A stretch of 64,000 nt of DNA, taken from the IMG/VR virus record IMGVR_UViG_3300048033_001096, positions 105,232-169,231 of that record. One strand, given 5' to 3'. The position numbers and the translations under genes were made by a program. Under the pieces are notes generated by a model that worked only from the letters and a program-made list of their open reading frames with translations, searched no databases and was not told where the DNA came from. Shown here one piece after another: positions 16,198-27,100 of the stretch (the stretch's first letter is position 1; every line of letters begins with the position of its first letter). The stretch comes from a virus.

Positions 16198-19100
16198 ATG
16201 TCAGAATTTAAAATTAGTAGATTAAGATTTAGTTGGGTAGGCGAATGGAAAGACCAGTACGTTTACAATAAAGACGAAATTGTACAGTTTGAAGGTAAAG
16301 CGTATGTATGTTTAATACCTCATACATCAAACGGGTTTTACGCAGATTTAAGTAATATTGAACCAAAGTGGGAGTTAATGATGACTGGCCAGACTTGGAA
16401 AGGTCCTTGGCAACAGTTTACAAATTACGCTTTAGACAATATTGTAATTTTTGGTGGTGTTGTTTACAAATGTAACGAACAGCACCTAAGTGCAAGTATT
16501 ATTGATCCAGACATTGACAAGTGGGACGTTTATGCGGAGTCTAAAACTTGGAAAAGCGAATGGACATCTAATACAACATACGGTCCTGGTGATATTGTAA
16601 ACTATGGCGGCTCAGCTTACGAATGTATTATTGCTCATATATCTGCAGAAACAGATCTTTTAGGGTTAGAAGCTGACTATACTGATATTGACGATAGCAC
16701 AGAAAGATATTGGAAACTATCAACATACGGAGTCCAGTACAGGGGCGATTATTCTACATTTTCTGAAGACAGTACATATATTAGATATAAGTTAAATGAT
16801 GTTGTAAAATACGGGCCTAGCTTATATAAATGTATATGGGGACATTCTCCAGGCATTGCAATTGAAGATTTTTCGACTAATATGGAAATGGCCGATTCGT
16901 TTGTTCCAGAATATTGGGAAGAATGGCTACCTGGTTTAGACTTTGATAATGTATGGGATGTTGATACTTTCTATCAACCCGGTGATGTAGTACTATACGG
17001 TGGCTACTTATTCCAGAGTAAAATTATTAATAATCTTGGAAATAAACCTTCAACTACATACGGTGAAGATTCAACAGATGCTTGGGAAATTATATCAGAA
17101 GCATATAGTATTGACGGCGACTGGATAGTCGATTCTGAATATAAAGTAGGTAGTGTTGTTAGATACGGAGGCGACTTATATGTTGCCCTTACTGACAGTA
17201 TAGGTCAAAATCCAGGAAGTTTTGAAGTAACAATACCATACGAATCGGAAGGTTCGTCGGGTAATACTATCATTCTAAATGCTGAAGACTCTGTTCCGCT
17301 CGATGCAATTACTGTAGGTATGACAGTTACTGGTGAAGGGTTTGCTAGAGGTCAACAAGTTGAAGTAGTTGAAGTTGATGCCGAAACAAAACTAATTACA
17401 GTTACATTAAACTATCCGCCCGACGGAGCAATTAACGACGAAGCAGTTCTTACTCTAGCAGGAACAAATTATGCATTTTGGGAATTATTAATTCCAGGAT
17501 TCCAGTATGAAGGAAGATGGAGTGAAGGGCGTACATATAATGCAGATGACGTTGCATATTTTGGAAATGCAACATATAAGTGTACTAGAGAACATACATC
17601 TGCTCTTGTAAATAGACCTGATTTAGATTTACAAAATAATTATTGGATTATTTATTTACAGCACGATCAAAGAAATAGTCTTACAACTCCTGGGCAAATG
17701 ATTGTTTTTGATAAAGACGACGGCAACATACCTTTAGAAATCGGCGACGAAGCATCTATTTTAAAAGTTATTAACGGACTGCCAACTTGGAGTGATATTG
17801 ACTTTACACCAAATGTTTATTATGTTGCTACGAATGGTACTGATTTACCTGATAGAGGGACAACCCCCGATACAGCATGGGCATCGATTAAGTATGCATG
17901 TGAAATTATTAAAGAAGGTACTTTACAACAGAATGCTAAAGAATTAATTCAAAAAAACAAAGAGTGGATTGTGCAAGAAACATTTTATTGGTTCTTGTAT
18001 CAGCAAAATCAAGGTATAGCACCATTTGGTGACTCTTTTAATTTTGATAATGAAAAAGTTATAAGAGATTCTAGACAAATTGTAGATGCAGCAGTTAAAG
18101 ATCTTACACGCGGCGGCAATGCACAAACTGTTGCAGCAGCATTATCCTACTTTGATTTAGAAAGTACAAATAGATTTACAAATGATGAAATTGCAGCACA
18201 GGCTATATATTTTAAAATATTCTTTGTAAAACTATTTGAGCATATCGAATTTGCATTAACTAATACACCTTCAGGTACTAACTATCAACAGCTAGAAGGC
18301 GACAGACTTGGCGGCGATTTAAAACCCGGAATGATTCCATTTGCTACACAATACTTTAACACAAACTTAGTGTTGGATAGTAATACTTTAACAATAGTTA
18401 GAGCATTTGAAAGAATATATGTAGAATCGTTTACACTTGGATCACCAAATACAATTCCTCCAGCTAACGAATCAGCATACTCAACAATTAACATTAAAGC
18501 AGGTACTTATTTAGAAGAATTACCGATTGTTGTTCCTTGTAACTCAGCACTAAACGGTGACGAACTGCGTGGTACAACAGTACAGCCAGCTAATCCAGTT
18601 AACACATTATGTACAAAAACAACAGGCGATATAAATTTATTTACTGTTGGATCTACTGTTAATATGGAACATAATACTCCAGTGCAGTTTGTTTCATTAA
18701 ATCCAATAAACGAAATTAGTACCATTATTGGTGATGTAATTGCCGGACAGACATATTATGTAATTGGAGATTCAATTACGCCCACAGCATTTGCAGTTAG
18801 TGAAGAACCAGACGGTGTACCGTTTGAAATTAGAACTAACATTGGCGGAATGTATGTGTACGGCGGCAACGCACTAAGAGATATGTTCTATGTACAAAAT
18901 GCTACAGGCATACGTAATATGACTGTTAAAGGACTACGAGGAACACTAACAGTAGAAAACGAATACTTAACAAGACGCCCAACTGGCGGAGCATATGTTA
19001 GTTTAGATCCAGGCGAAGGACCGGATGACACAACAGCTTGGATTACTTATAAATCTCCATATATTCAAAACGTAACAACATTTGGTAAAGGCTGTGTTGG

Positions 19101-22100
19101 CCTTAAAATTGATAGTGATTTACATAATGGCGGTAACACTTCAGTTACATCTAATGACTTTACGCAGATTATATCTGACGGAATTGGTATTTGGGCTAAA
19201 GGCGGCGATGCATTAACAGAAGCAGTTTCGGTGTTCTCGTACTACAATTATGCAGGTTATTTTGCAGAAGATGGCGCAAAGATACGTGCAACAAATGGTA
19301 ACAGTTCTTATGGTACTTTTGGTGTTATTGCTGAAGGATTTGATGTAAATGAAGTCCCGGCAGTCGGAGTTGTAAACAACAGAGATAACGAAGCTACAGC
19401 AGAAGCAGTATCAGCATTAGGCCAAAACTCGGAAATTTTAAAAATTCAATATACACATGCAGGTGAAGAATATTACAACACTACAACAAATTTATTACGT
19501 TACTCTAACGATTTACTTGCTGATACGTTATGGCTTACTGATAGTAATTTGTCTATTACTAGAGCTGCAACAACGCCGTACGAAAACGAAGTAGCTTGGA
19601 GAGTTGTTGCAAATACATCACTTACTGATTCTTCTTACTTTTATCAAACAAGAGAAATATCTCCACAAGGAAGAACATATACTAATGTATCAGGATTTAA
19701 TATATCAGGTTCGGGTATTGAAGCTACATTTGATGTAACAGTTAACTCTGACGGATATGAAGTTTCAGTAAATAATGGCGGCAGCGGTTATGTTATTGGA
19801 AATCAAATACAATTAGACGGTAGAAGTTTTGGAGGAAGAAATCCAGAAAATGATATTATTATTACTGTTGAAGATCTAAGTATTACTTCGATATCGCAAA
19901 TACAACATGAAGGAATAGTTCCAGAAGGAAGTGCTTTACCTTATAATGTAAGTATTCATGCTAAGAAAGGTGATACACCGTATTTTGATTTAGTTACTGA
20001 ATTTTCAGGTGGCCCTACATCACAAACAAATTATGTAAGATATAATTTTGAAACTGATTTAGCTACTACAACATTTAATGGTAATACATATCCGCCTACG
20101 AACATAAAAGCTGACTTTTTAGAAGACGGATGGTATAGAATTTCTTATACAGTATTTGACGAGTCAGCATTAAACAATTTAATTACCTTTAAAATTTATC
20201 CAAGAGGTACAGATGGTATTGAAGGATTTACTAATTTTTATGGAGCTCAAATTACTATTGGTAGCGAAGATAAATTCTTTGTTAACACTAAAGATGACAC
20301 TTCTAGTGTATACGCAAATTTAAATATTTCAGGCGCAGGAACTGGTGTTGATGCTCGTGCAAACGAACTAAGAACAGGGTCAGTTTTTCAAGCAAGGCTT
20401 TTAGAAAGCGAACAGGTACGTTTAGGTGGATTAGGATATAATCTACAAACTAACAACGCACAAGCTGGTAATACTGAATATTTAACATTGGCACAGTCAG
20501 AAGTTGCAACAGCAGCTGAATACGAAGGTATGCGACTAGTTGTTAATTCTGGTAAAGGTGCAGGACAATACGGTATTATTTCAAACTATGACGAAACTAC
20601 TAAGTTTGCGTACATTGTTAAAGAATCTTTTGATCAACAAGAACTTGTTGCTGTTAATCCTGTAGAAAATTCATTAGTATTAGGATTAGATTCTGATTTT
20701 CATGGAGTTTATATAGGACAAAAAATTCAAGTTACTCCAACTTTCTACGATATTGGAGTGTCAAGTACTTCGCAAAGCGGTATTGATGTAACAGGAACAC
20801 TAGGCGATTTAAATAATTATATGTTTGTATCTAGTACAGACAGATTGCGTGTAGGACAAAAAATTAATTTTAGTGGCGTTCCTTTCGGCGGAGTTATTAT
20901 TGGATTTGACTATTATATTATTGACATCATTGACGAAAGATCAATACAGATTTCTACATCATTAGGTGGTGCAGTTTGGCCACTTACAAATGTCAATATT
21001 GAAGACCCAGATGATTCGCCAATTGTATTAACTGGAGAGGTTCCTTCGTTTACTTTAAATTATCCAGACGACACTAGCTATCTTACAGCAGATACAACTG
21101 ATAACATGCAAGTTACTTTGCCAATACAATTTACTGGTAAAGCTATTGGCGGAATTGAATTAGGTAGCGTTTATTACATTCAAGAAGTATTTAATGACAC
21201 GCAGTTTTCAATATCTGAATTTATTTTAACAGAGGACGTAACAGCAACTAACGCAGCTAACAATACTTTAATTACTCTTGATACATCAGGGCTAAATCCG
21301 TTAACTCCGATTATATTTAAAGAAGGCAATGTTTTAGGTGGGCTACAAGAAAAAACAAAATACTATGTTAACTCAATTGTAAGTGGTACTGAATTTACAT
21401 TAGCAAGTGATGTTATTACTAGAACTGCAACAGCATCAGAAGGAATTACTAACCTAATTACTGTTGATAGCACAGCAGGATTTATACCAAATTCTCCAAT
21501 AACATTTACTGGAGTAACATTTGGACAAATTGATAATGACAAAGTATACTATATTCAGGTTGTTAACGATGCAACTTCTTTTACAATCTCTGAAGCACCG
21601 GGCGGTGCAGCAGTTCCGTTAACAACAGCAGTTGGTGAAGTTTTTGTTAGGACTTCGTTAGATGAAGTTGTTATTAGCACTGATACCGGAACAATGGAAT
21701 TCCAAACAACAGGTACTAAATTTGTGTTAGATTCTGGCAGAGATATAATGGAAGGATCGTTCTTTACTGAAATATTTGCCGGACTTGAAACTGGTGTAAC
21801 TTATTATGTTGTTGATAAGTTTGATACAAATTCGTCAAAAGAAATTAAGATATCTGAAACAGAAGGTGGCGCAGCAATACTATTAACAGAAGAGTCGGGA
21901 TCAATGCAAGTTAACGAAGTTGGTTGGGATCACATTAACGCAGGAACTCCGTTAGTTACGACTTTTGATTCAACATCTGTTTATCAAATAGAACCAAGAA
22001 TAACATTTGATGCACCGCCATTTTATACAGAACTAATGCCTACCGTATCATTTGGTAACGGTAATGGTTTCTGTACAATTGTTGACGATAACGATAGTCA

Positions 22101-24072
22101 AATTCTTGCAATACCTAATGACGGCGACACTGTGCTCGGAACAACTGATTTTACAGATTGGGACGTTACATACAGATTGCCATTTGACGGTAATGACGGT
22201 ACAAATGGCGGATGGGTTGATGCTACCTACGGTAATAATACTTTCTTTATTATGTCAAAAGACGGTAGTGATTCTTTATATAGTAACTCAGCTGGGTTAA
22301 CTTGGCTTTCGGTTGATATGCCTACATTGCCTGAGGCCGGCCCTGGAGAAAAACAAGGTATTTGGAAATCAGTTGCATACGGTAATGGAAGATTTGTTGC
22401 TATTGCTAATAATGTAGAGAATAGTGCATATTCAACTAATAATTGTAATTCATGGACTGAAGTAACAGGTCCTATAGATATCGAAGGCGAAGAAGATTGG
22501 AGAGATATAGCATACGGTAACGAAATATTTGTAGCAATATCTGGATCAAGCGATACTGCAAAATATTCAACAGATGGCGGAGAAACATGGAACGCTACTG
22601 AAATCACAGGAACATCAACTGTTGATAATTGGAGAGCTATTGAATTTGGCAACGGAAGATTTGTTGCAATTTCAGAAGACGATCGTCCAGCAGTTTACAG
22701 CTTTGACGGCATTACATGGTATCCGTCAAATGTTGATGTATCTGGTAATATTTTAAAATATGCACAAGGAGTGTTTGTAGTTATTAATTCATCAACTGGA
22801 TTATGTTGTACTTCTGCAGACGGATTTACTTGGAATTTACAAACTGATACAGTAGGCGGAGACTACGATGTATGCGGATTTGGACTAGATCCAGATACGA
22901 AAAAAGGTTGGTTTATGACTATTAATGAAGTAGGTAATCAGGCATTTAAAATAAATGCAGGATGTAAAGCAATTGCTAGAGCAAGTGTTGCTAATGCAAG
23001 ACTTACAAGTATTAGCTTACTAGAACCTGGTTCGGGATACGAAGATGATAGCTTTGTTCCTAATGTAAAAATTACAGATCCAAATAATTCCGAAGAAGCT
23101 CTAATACAAGTGCGTGTCGGTAATGGAACATTAGGTGCACCAAACTTTGTAAGTTTCGGTAGTGGGTTTAATACAACGTCTACAGCTATTTCTATTAGGG
23201 GTAATGGTTTTAGTGATTCGTTCCAAACAGGTCTAACATTGATTGCAAAAGAAATTACTAGATTCCCAAGTCCAGGTGACAACTTACAGTTTGAAGGCAA
23301 TCCGGAAGTATATCGTGTTGCTAAAGCAGAAAGATTACGAGGTACCGAAATACCAAATCTTGAGACATTAATAACTTTAAGTCCACAGTTAACACAGGAA
23401 ACAGCACCAAATCATAATACGCCATTTACTATTCGTAGTAGATTTAGTCAATGTCGTATTACAAATCATGACTTCCTAAACATTGGATTTGGTAACGAAG
23501 TACAATCCAATTATCCATTCCTTCCTGAAGAGACAGGACTTGAGCCGCAAGACGAAATTCAAGAAACAAACAACGGGCGTGTGTTCTACTCAAGTACAGA
23601 CCAAGACGGTAACTTTAGAGTTGGTGACTTGTTTGCTGTAGAACAGGCAACAGGTGTCGTTACACTAAGTGCTTCAGAATTTGGACTAGAAGGTCTAACT
23701 GAATTAACAATTGGTGGTGTTGCACTTGGTGGCTCACCGGTTGTTGTTTCAGAATTTTCAACAGATGGTACATTTGTTGCTAACTCAAATAATATTGTTC
23801 CAACACAGAGAGCAATTAGAACATATTTGGCAAGTAGATTGTCACAAGGTGGTTCAGATACATTTACAGGATTGCTACAAGCAGGTACTGTTAAAGTAGG
23901 TGGACCAGACGAAATTACATCATCGGTACCAGAAGGCGGCGAGGGCTGGCAAGTTAAGATTGGTACTAAGGCAATGGTAGACGGACCATTTGCAGGTTGG
24001 AGCGGAGACGGACTAGCAATGTCTTATTTTATGAAGACATTTACCGATCCTACACGCGGCGACTTACAATAA
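16198..24072 (+). CDS. Giant virion adhesin with chitin-binding-like repeats, beta-helix and propeller (2624 aa)
   Basis: Residues about 1-490 hold seven copies of a W-x4-Y-x2-GD-x-V-x-YGG-x-x-Y-x-C-x3-H unit (e.g. GDIVNYGGSAYECIIAH), resembling carbohydrate-binding modules of family 5/12. Around 540-610 begins a pectin-lyase-like segment (YYVATNGTDLPDRG), interrupted by one copy of the helical RDSRQIVDAAVKDLTRGGN repeat, and resuming to about residue 1060. Then come six units ending in YY-x-I then F-x-IS then GGAAV, and BNR-like blades (YSTDGGETWNATEI, YGNGRFVAI) around 1990-2240. The C-terminal part has the shared SSTDQDGNFRVGDLFAV element and VPTQRAIRTYL. It is paralogous over its length to the 24106 gene. 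Glycan binding is inferred; no hydrolase residues were identified. Confidence 0.75.
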   Translation: MSEFKISRLRFSWVGEWKDQYVYNKDEIVQFEGKAYVCLIPHTSNGFYADLSNIEPKWELMMTGQTWKGPWQQFTNYALDNIVIFGGVVYKCNEQHLSASIIDPDIDKWDVYAESKTWKSEWTSNTTYGPGDIVNYGGSAYECIIAHISAETDLLGLEADYTDIDDSTERYWKLSTYGVQYRGDYSTFSEDSTYIRYKLNDVVKYGPSLYKCIWGHSPGIAIEDFSTNMEMADSFVPEYWEEWLPGLDFDNVWDVDTFYQPGDVVLYGGYLFQSKIINNLGNKPSTTYGEDSTDAWEIISEAYSIDGDWIVDSEYKVGSVVRYGGDLYVALTDSIGQNPGSFEVTIPYESEGSSGNTIILNAEDSVPLDAITVGMTVTGEGFARGQQVEVVEVDAETKLITVTLNYPPDGAINDEAVLTLAGTNYAFWELLIPGFQYEGRWSEGRTYNADDVAYFGNATYKCTREHTSALVNRPDLDLQNNYWIIYLQHDQRNSLTTPGQMIVFDKDDGNIPLEIGDEASILKVINGLPTWSDIDFTPNVYYVATNGTDLPDRGTTPDTAWASIKYACEIIKEGTLQQNAKELIQKNKEWIVQETFYWFLYQQNQGIAPFGDSFNFDNEKVIRDSRQIVDAAVKDLTRGGNAQTVAAALSYFDLESTNRFTNDEIAAQAIYFKIFFVKLFEHIEFALTNTPSGTNYQQLEGDRLGGDLKPGMIPFATQYFNTNLVLDSNTLTIVRAFERIYVESFTLGSPNTIPPANESAYSTINIKAGTYLEELPIVVPCNSALNGDELRGTTVQPANPVNTLCTKTTGDINLFTVGSTVNMEHNTPVQFVSLNPINEISTIIGDVIAGQTYYVIGDSITPTAFAVSEEPDGVPFEIRTNIGGMYVYGGNALRDMFYVQNATGIRNMTVKGLRGTLTVENEYLTRRPTGGAYVSLDPGEGPDDTTAWITYKSPYIQNVTTFGKGCVGLKIDSDLHNGGNTSVTSNDFTQIISDGIGIWAKGGDALTEAVSVFSYYNYAGYFAEDGAKIRATNGNSSYGTFGVIAEGFDVNEVPAVGVVNNRDNEATAEAVSALGQNSEILKIQYTHAGEEYYNTTTNLLRYSNDLLADTLWLTDSNLSITRAATTPYENEVAWRVVANTSLTDSSYFYQTREISPQGRTYTNVSGFNISGSGIEATFDVTVNSDGYEVSVNNGGSGYVIGNQIQLDGRSFGGRNPENDIIITVEDLSITSISQIQHEGIVPEGSALPYNVSIHAKKGDTPYFDLVTEFSGGPTSQTNYVRYNFETDLATTTFNGNTYPPTNIKADFLEDGWYRISYTVFDESALNNLITFKIYPRGTDGIEGFTNFYGAQITIGSEDKFFVNTKDDTSSVYANLNISGAGTGVDARANELRTGSVFQARLLESEQVRLGGLGYNLQTNNAQAGNTEYLTLAQSEVATAAEYEGMRLVVNSGKGAGQYGIISNYDETTKFAYIVKESFDQQELVAVNPVENSLVLGLDSDFHGVYIGQKIQVTPTFYDIGVSSTSQSGIDVTGTLGDLNNYMFVSSTDRLRVGQKINFSGVPFGGVIIGFDYYIIDIIDERSIQISTSLGGAVWPLTNVNIEDPDDSPIVLTGEVPSFTLNYPDDTSYLTADTTDNMQVTLPIQFTGKAIGGIELGSVYYIQEVFNDTQFSISEFILTEDVTATNAANNTLITLDTSGLNPLTPIIFKEGNVLGGLQEKTKYYVNSIVSGTEFTLASDVITRTATASEGITNLITVDSTAGFIPNSPITFTGVTFGQIDNDKVYYIQVVNDATSFTISEAPGGAAVPLTTAVGEVFVRTSLDEVVISTDTGTMEFQTTGTKFVLDSGRDIMEGSFFTEIFAGLETGVTYYVVDKFDTNSSKEIKISETEGGAAILLTEESGSMQVNEVGWDHINAGTPLVTTFDSTSVYQIEPRITFDAPPFYTELMPTVSFGNGNGFCTIVDDNDSQILAIPNDGDTVLGTTDFTDWDVTYRLPFDGNDGTNGGWVDATYGNNTFFIMSKDGSDSLYSNSAGLTWLSVDMPTLPEAGPGEKQGIWKSVAYGNGRFVAIANNVENSAYSTNNCNSWTEVTGPIDIEGEEDWRDIAYGNEIFVAISGSSDTAKYSTDGGETWNATEITGTSTVDNWRAIEFGNGRFVAISEDDRPAVYSFDGITWYPSNVDVSGNILKYAQGVFVVINSSTGLCCTSADGFTWNLQTDTVGGDYDVCGFGLDPDTKKGWFMTINEVGNQAFKINAGCKAIARASVANARLTSISLLEPGSGYEDDSFVPNVKITDPNNSEEALIQVRVGNGTLGAPNFVSFGSGFNTTSTAISIRGNGFSDSFQTGLTLIAKEITRFPSPGDNLQFEGNPEVYRVAKAERLRGTEIPNLETLITLSPQLTQETAPNHNTPFTIRSRFSQCRITNHDFLNIGFGNEVQSNYPFLPEETGLEPQDEIQETNNGRVFYSSTDQDGNFRVGDLFAVEQATGVVTLSASEFGLEGLTELTIGGVALGGSPVVVSEFSTDGTFVANSNNIVPTQRAIRTYLASRLSQGGSDTFTGLLQAGTVKVGGPDEITSSVPEGGEGWQVKIGTKAMVDGPFAGWSGDGLAMSYFMKTFTDPTRGDLQ

Positions 24073-24080
24073 GATAAATA
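24073..24080 (+). promoter_or_regulatory. Late promoter GATAAATA
   Basis: GATAAATA directly follows the stop (TAA 24070-24072) of the 2624-aa gene. The predicted start near 24086 leaves a 20-base leader with CGGAG before the ATG at 24106. Confidence 0.7.
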
Positions 24081-24105
24081 CATTAACACGGAGTTAAAAT
24101 AAAAA

Positions 24106-27100
24106 ATGGCAGAGTTTAAACTAGGTAGAATTAGATTTGTTTGGCAGGGCGACTGGAGTGCTGATCGAACATATGTTGCAGACGATGTTGTAAGTTTTGG
24201 TGGTAAATCATACATTTGTATTAGAAACCATACATCAACAGCATCATTCCAAAATGATTTTGATAGTGAAATCAAGAAATGGGATATTGTTTCAGATGGT
24301 ACAGCTTGGCAAGGTGATTGGGAACCAGAATTTAGTTATGCACCAGGTGACGTTGTGCGTTATGGTGCAATTGTTTACATTGCAGAAACTGGGCATGTTT
24401 CTGCAACATTTGAATCACCTGACTTCTTAGGACTAGAAGCTGACTTAGACAAATGGACACCTTTTGCTACATCCTTTGATTGGAAAAGCGATTGGGAAAC
24501 CGCAACTAGATATAAAATTAACGACCTAGTACGTTATGGTGGATTTGTTTATCTGTGTAATACTGCTCATGTTTCTGCCGCAACAGTAGCACTTGGATTA
24601 GAAAACGATCAAGGTAAATGGACTTTATTCAGTGACGGATTAGTATACTTAGGAGAATGGGTAACTGAAAATCGTTATCGTTTAAACGATGTTGTTAAGT
24701 ACGGCGGCAACGTGTTTATCTGTACTACTCCGCACACATCAAATGACTTTATAAGTGATGAAGTAAACTGGGATGTATTTATTGAAGGCTTCCAGTTTGA
24801 AGATAGTTGGAATAATTCTACTGTTTATCAAATTGGTGATACTATTACATACGGTGGTTATGTATATGTTGCTAAGACTAACAATACAAACGCACAGCCA
24901 ACAGCAAGTCCAGATGATTGGGAAGTGTTTACAACTGGATTTGCGTTTCAAGGTGATTGGAGTTCGTTAGATAGTTACAAAGTAGGCGATGTTGTACGTT
25001 TGGGAGGCAATACTTATGTAGGTATCGCCGACAGCTTAGATCAAGAACCGCCAAATGATACTTATTGGAGTAGATTAAACTCTGGCATCAATTGGACTAG
25101 AAGCGTCGAATCTTTCTCACAAGTAGCTGGTACAAATGCAGCAGGGCAGTCAGGTTCAGGAGCACGATTTGACGTTGTTAAATCAAATACAGTTTACACT
25201 GTAAGTGTTTCAACAGGCTTTACTGGTACAGGTTATGCCGAAAATGATGTTATTACATTGTCAGGCGCAGATGTAGGCGGAACAACTCCGGCTAACGATA
25301 TTGTTGTAACTGTAACAGGAGTCACAGCCGGTGCAGTTGATTCAATTACTCATACTGGATTCTCGTCCTCTTGGATTGCTGGAAAAGATTACCATGTTGG
25401 TGATGTAGTTATATATGGAGCAAGTTCGTTTATTTGTGTAACTAAAAATACTTCAGAAACTGATAATAGACCAGACAATGACACTGAAGCAGTTTACTGG
25501 AACATTTTAACAATTGGATCCGAAGCACTATCGCTTGAAGTATCTGGCGACATGGTTTACTACGGTAATAATGGTCCAACTAGACTCCCAATCGGAGTTG
25601 ACGGACAAATTTTACGTGCAACTGACGGATTTCCTGAATGGGCAAACTATGGCCTAATTGACAACGTTGTTTATGTTGGCCCACTAGGTACTGATATTCC
25701 TGCACCTGAATCAGGACTAACAATTGACAAACCTTTTGCTAGTGTACGTTATGCACTTGATCAAATTCGTAACGGATATCTAAATCCTAAGACACGAGAT
25801 GTATTAAGAAATAATAAACAGTTTTTAATCAAAGAAGCATCTGAATGGGTAAAATATAATTATAATGTGCAGATTACTGCATCGGCAAGTGGCACACGTA
25901 CATTTACTTGTAACAGTACAGAAAATTTACGTGACGGGATTCCGTTTGTGTTTAGTGGAGACGTATTTGGAGGAGTTACTGCTGGAACAACATATTACAT
26001 CGATGCTATTATAAGCTCAACTGAATTTAGAATTAGTGACACTCAAGGTGGTATATCAATAATACTTACAGACGACACTGGTACTATGGAAGGTAATGCA
26101 TCTGTAAACTTTGACAATTTAGAAGCAGACTGTGCTAGAATTGTTGATGGTATAATTTATGATGTTTCAAGAGGCGGAACATTAAAGACTACTACTGCTA
26201 CAAACTTATATTATGTGAATACATATACATTTAGTGTTGAAAGCAATAATTATGTTTCACAAGAAGTTCAAGAACAAAAAACAATTAACCAAGAAGTATA
26301 TACAAAATTAAAAGATATTATTGACGATGTTGTAAATAATAGACACCCTGTTAATTATCAAGCTCTTAATGATATTAGTGTAGAAGACAGAGCACAGCAA
26401 GTACTTGATCTTGATCTAGTTGCTGAAGACCGCGGCAAGGAAAAAGCCGGCGACCTTCTTGACATTGTTGTTAATGGTATTGTTGCAGGATCTAACACAG
26501 CAATTGCTTTACCTGTACTTCCAAATACTACAGTGTTTATCAAGACAGGTACTTATAACGAAGTATTGCCAATGATTCTTCCAGAATACACTGCGGTAGT
26601 TGGAGACGAACTACGTACAAGTGTTGTACAACCTCGACCTGCTATTGCAAAACTAGCAAACGACAAAAATAAAACAACTAGTGCATTAAACAGAATTAAA
26701 GATCTTGCTCCTAAAGTAATACAAAATATTGAAGTAGAAAAAACAGCTGGAAACACTGCTATACAACAATATGTTAACGGTTATGGCGGCACAACTACTA
26801 CAACAAATAGATTAAACAATGGTATTGAAAAACTATCTGATATTTTAGAAAAAGGATTAACAGAAGTAGACCTATTACCTAACGTAGGACCTGTTCCTAC
26901 TAGTGGATCAAATAATGCAAGTGATAGTGGCTTTGCAAATGCTATTGCACAAATTGAAGCTAACGTTGACTTTATTGTTGCAGAGCAAACTGCTTGGATC
27001 CAAGCACAAGTAGACGGCGAGATTGCACCTTTTGCATCAGACTTTACGTTTGATACTGCAAACTGTGAAAGAGATACACGTTATATCTTAGATGCACTAC

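Noticed and set aside
22052-22300. Plus-strand overlapping frames within the 2624-aa gene
   Set aside because: They are out of frame inside a well-supported reading frame and lack ribosome sites and recognisable protein features.
22200-22860. Calling the 2624-aa protein a sialidase because of its Asp-box-like blades
   Set aside because: Asp boxes are structural. The catalytic arginine triad, Asp and Tyr/Glu pair of sialidases could not be identified.
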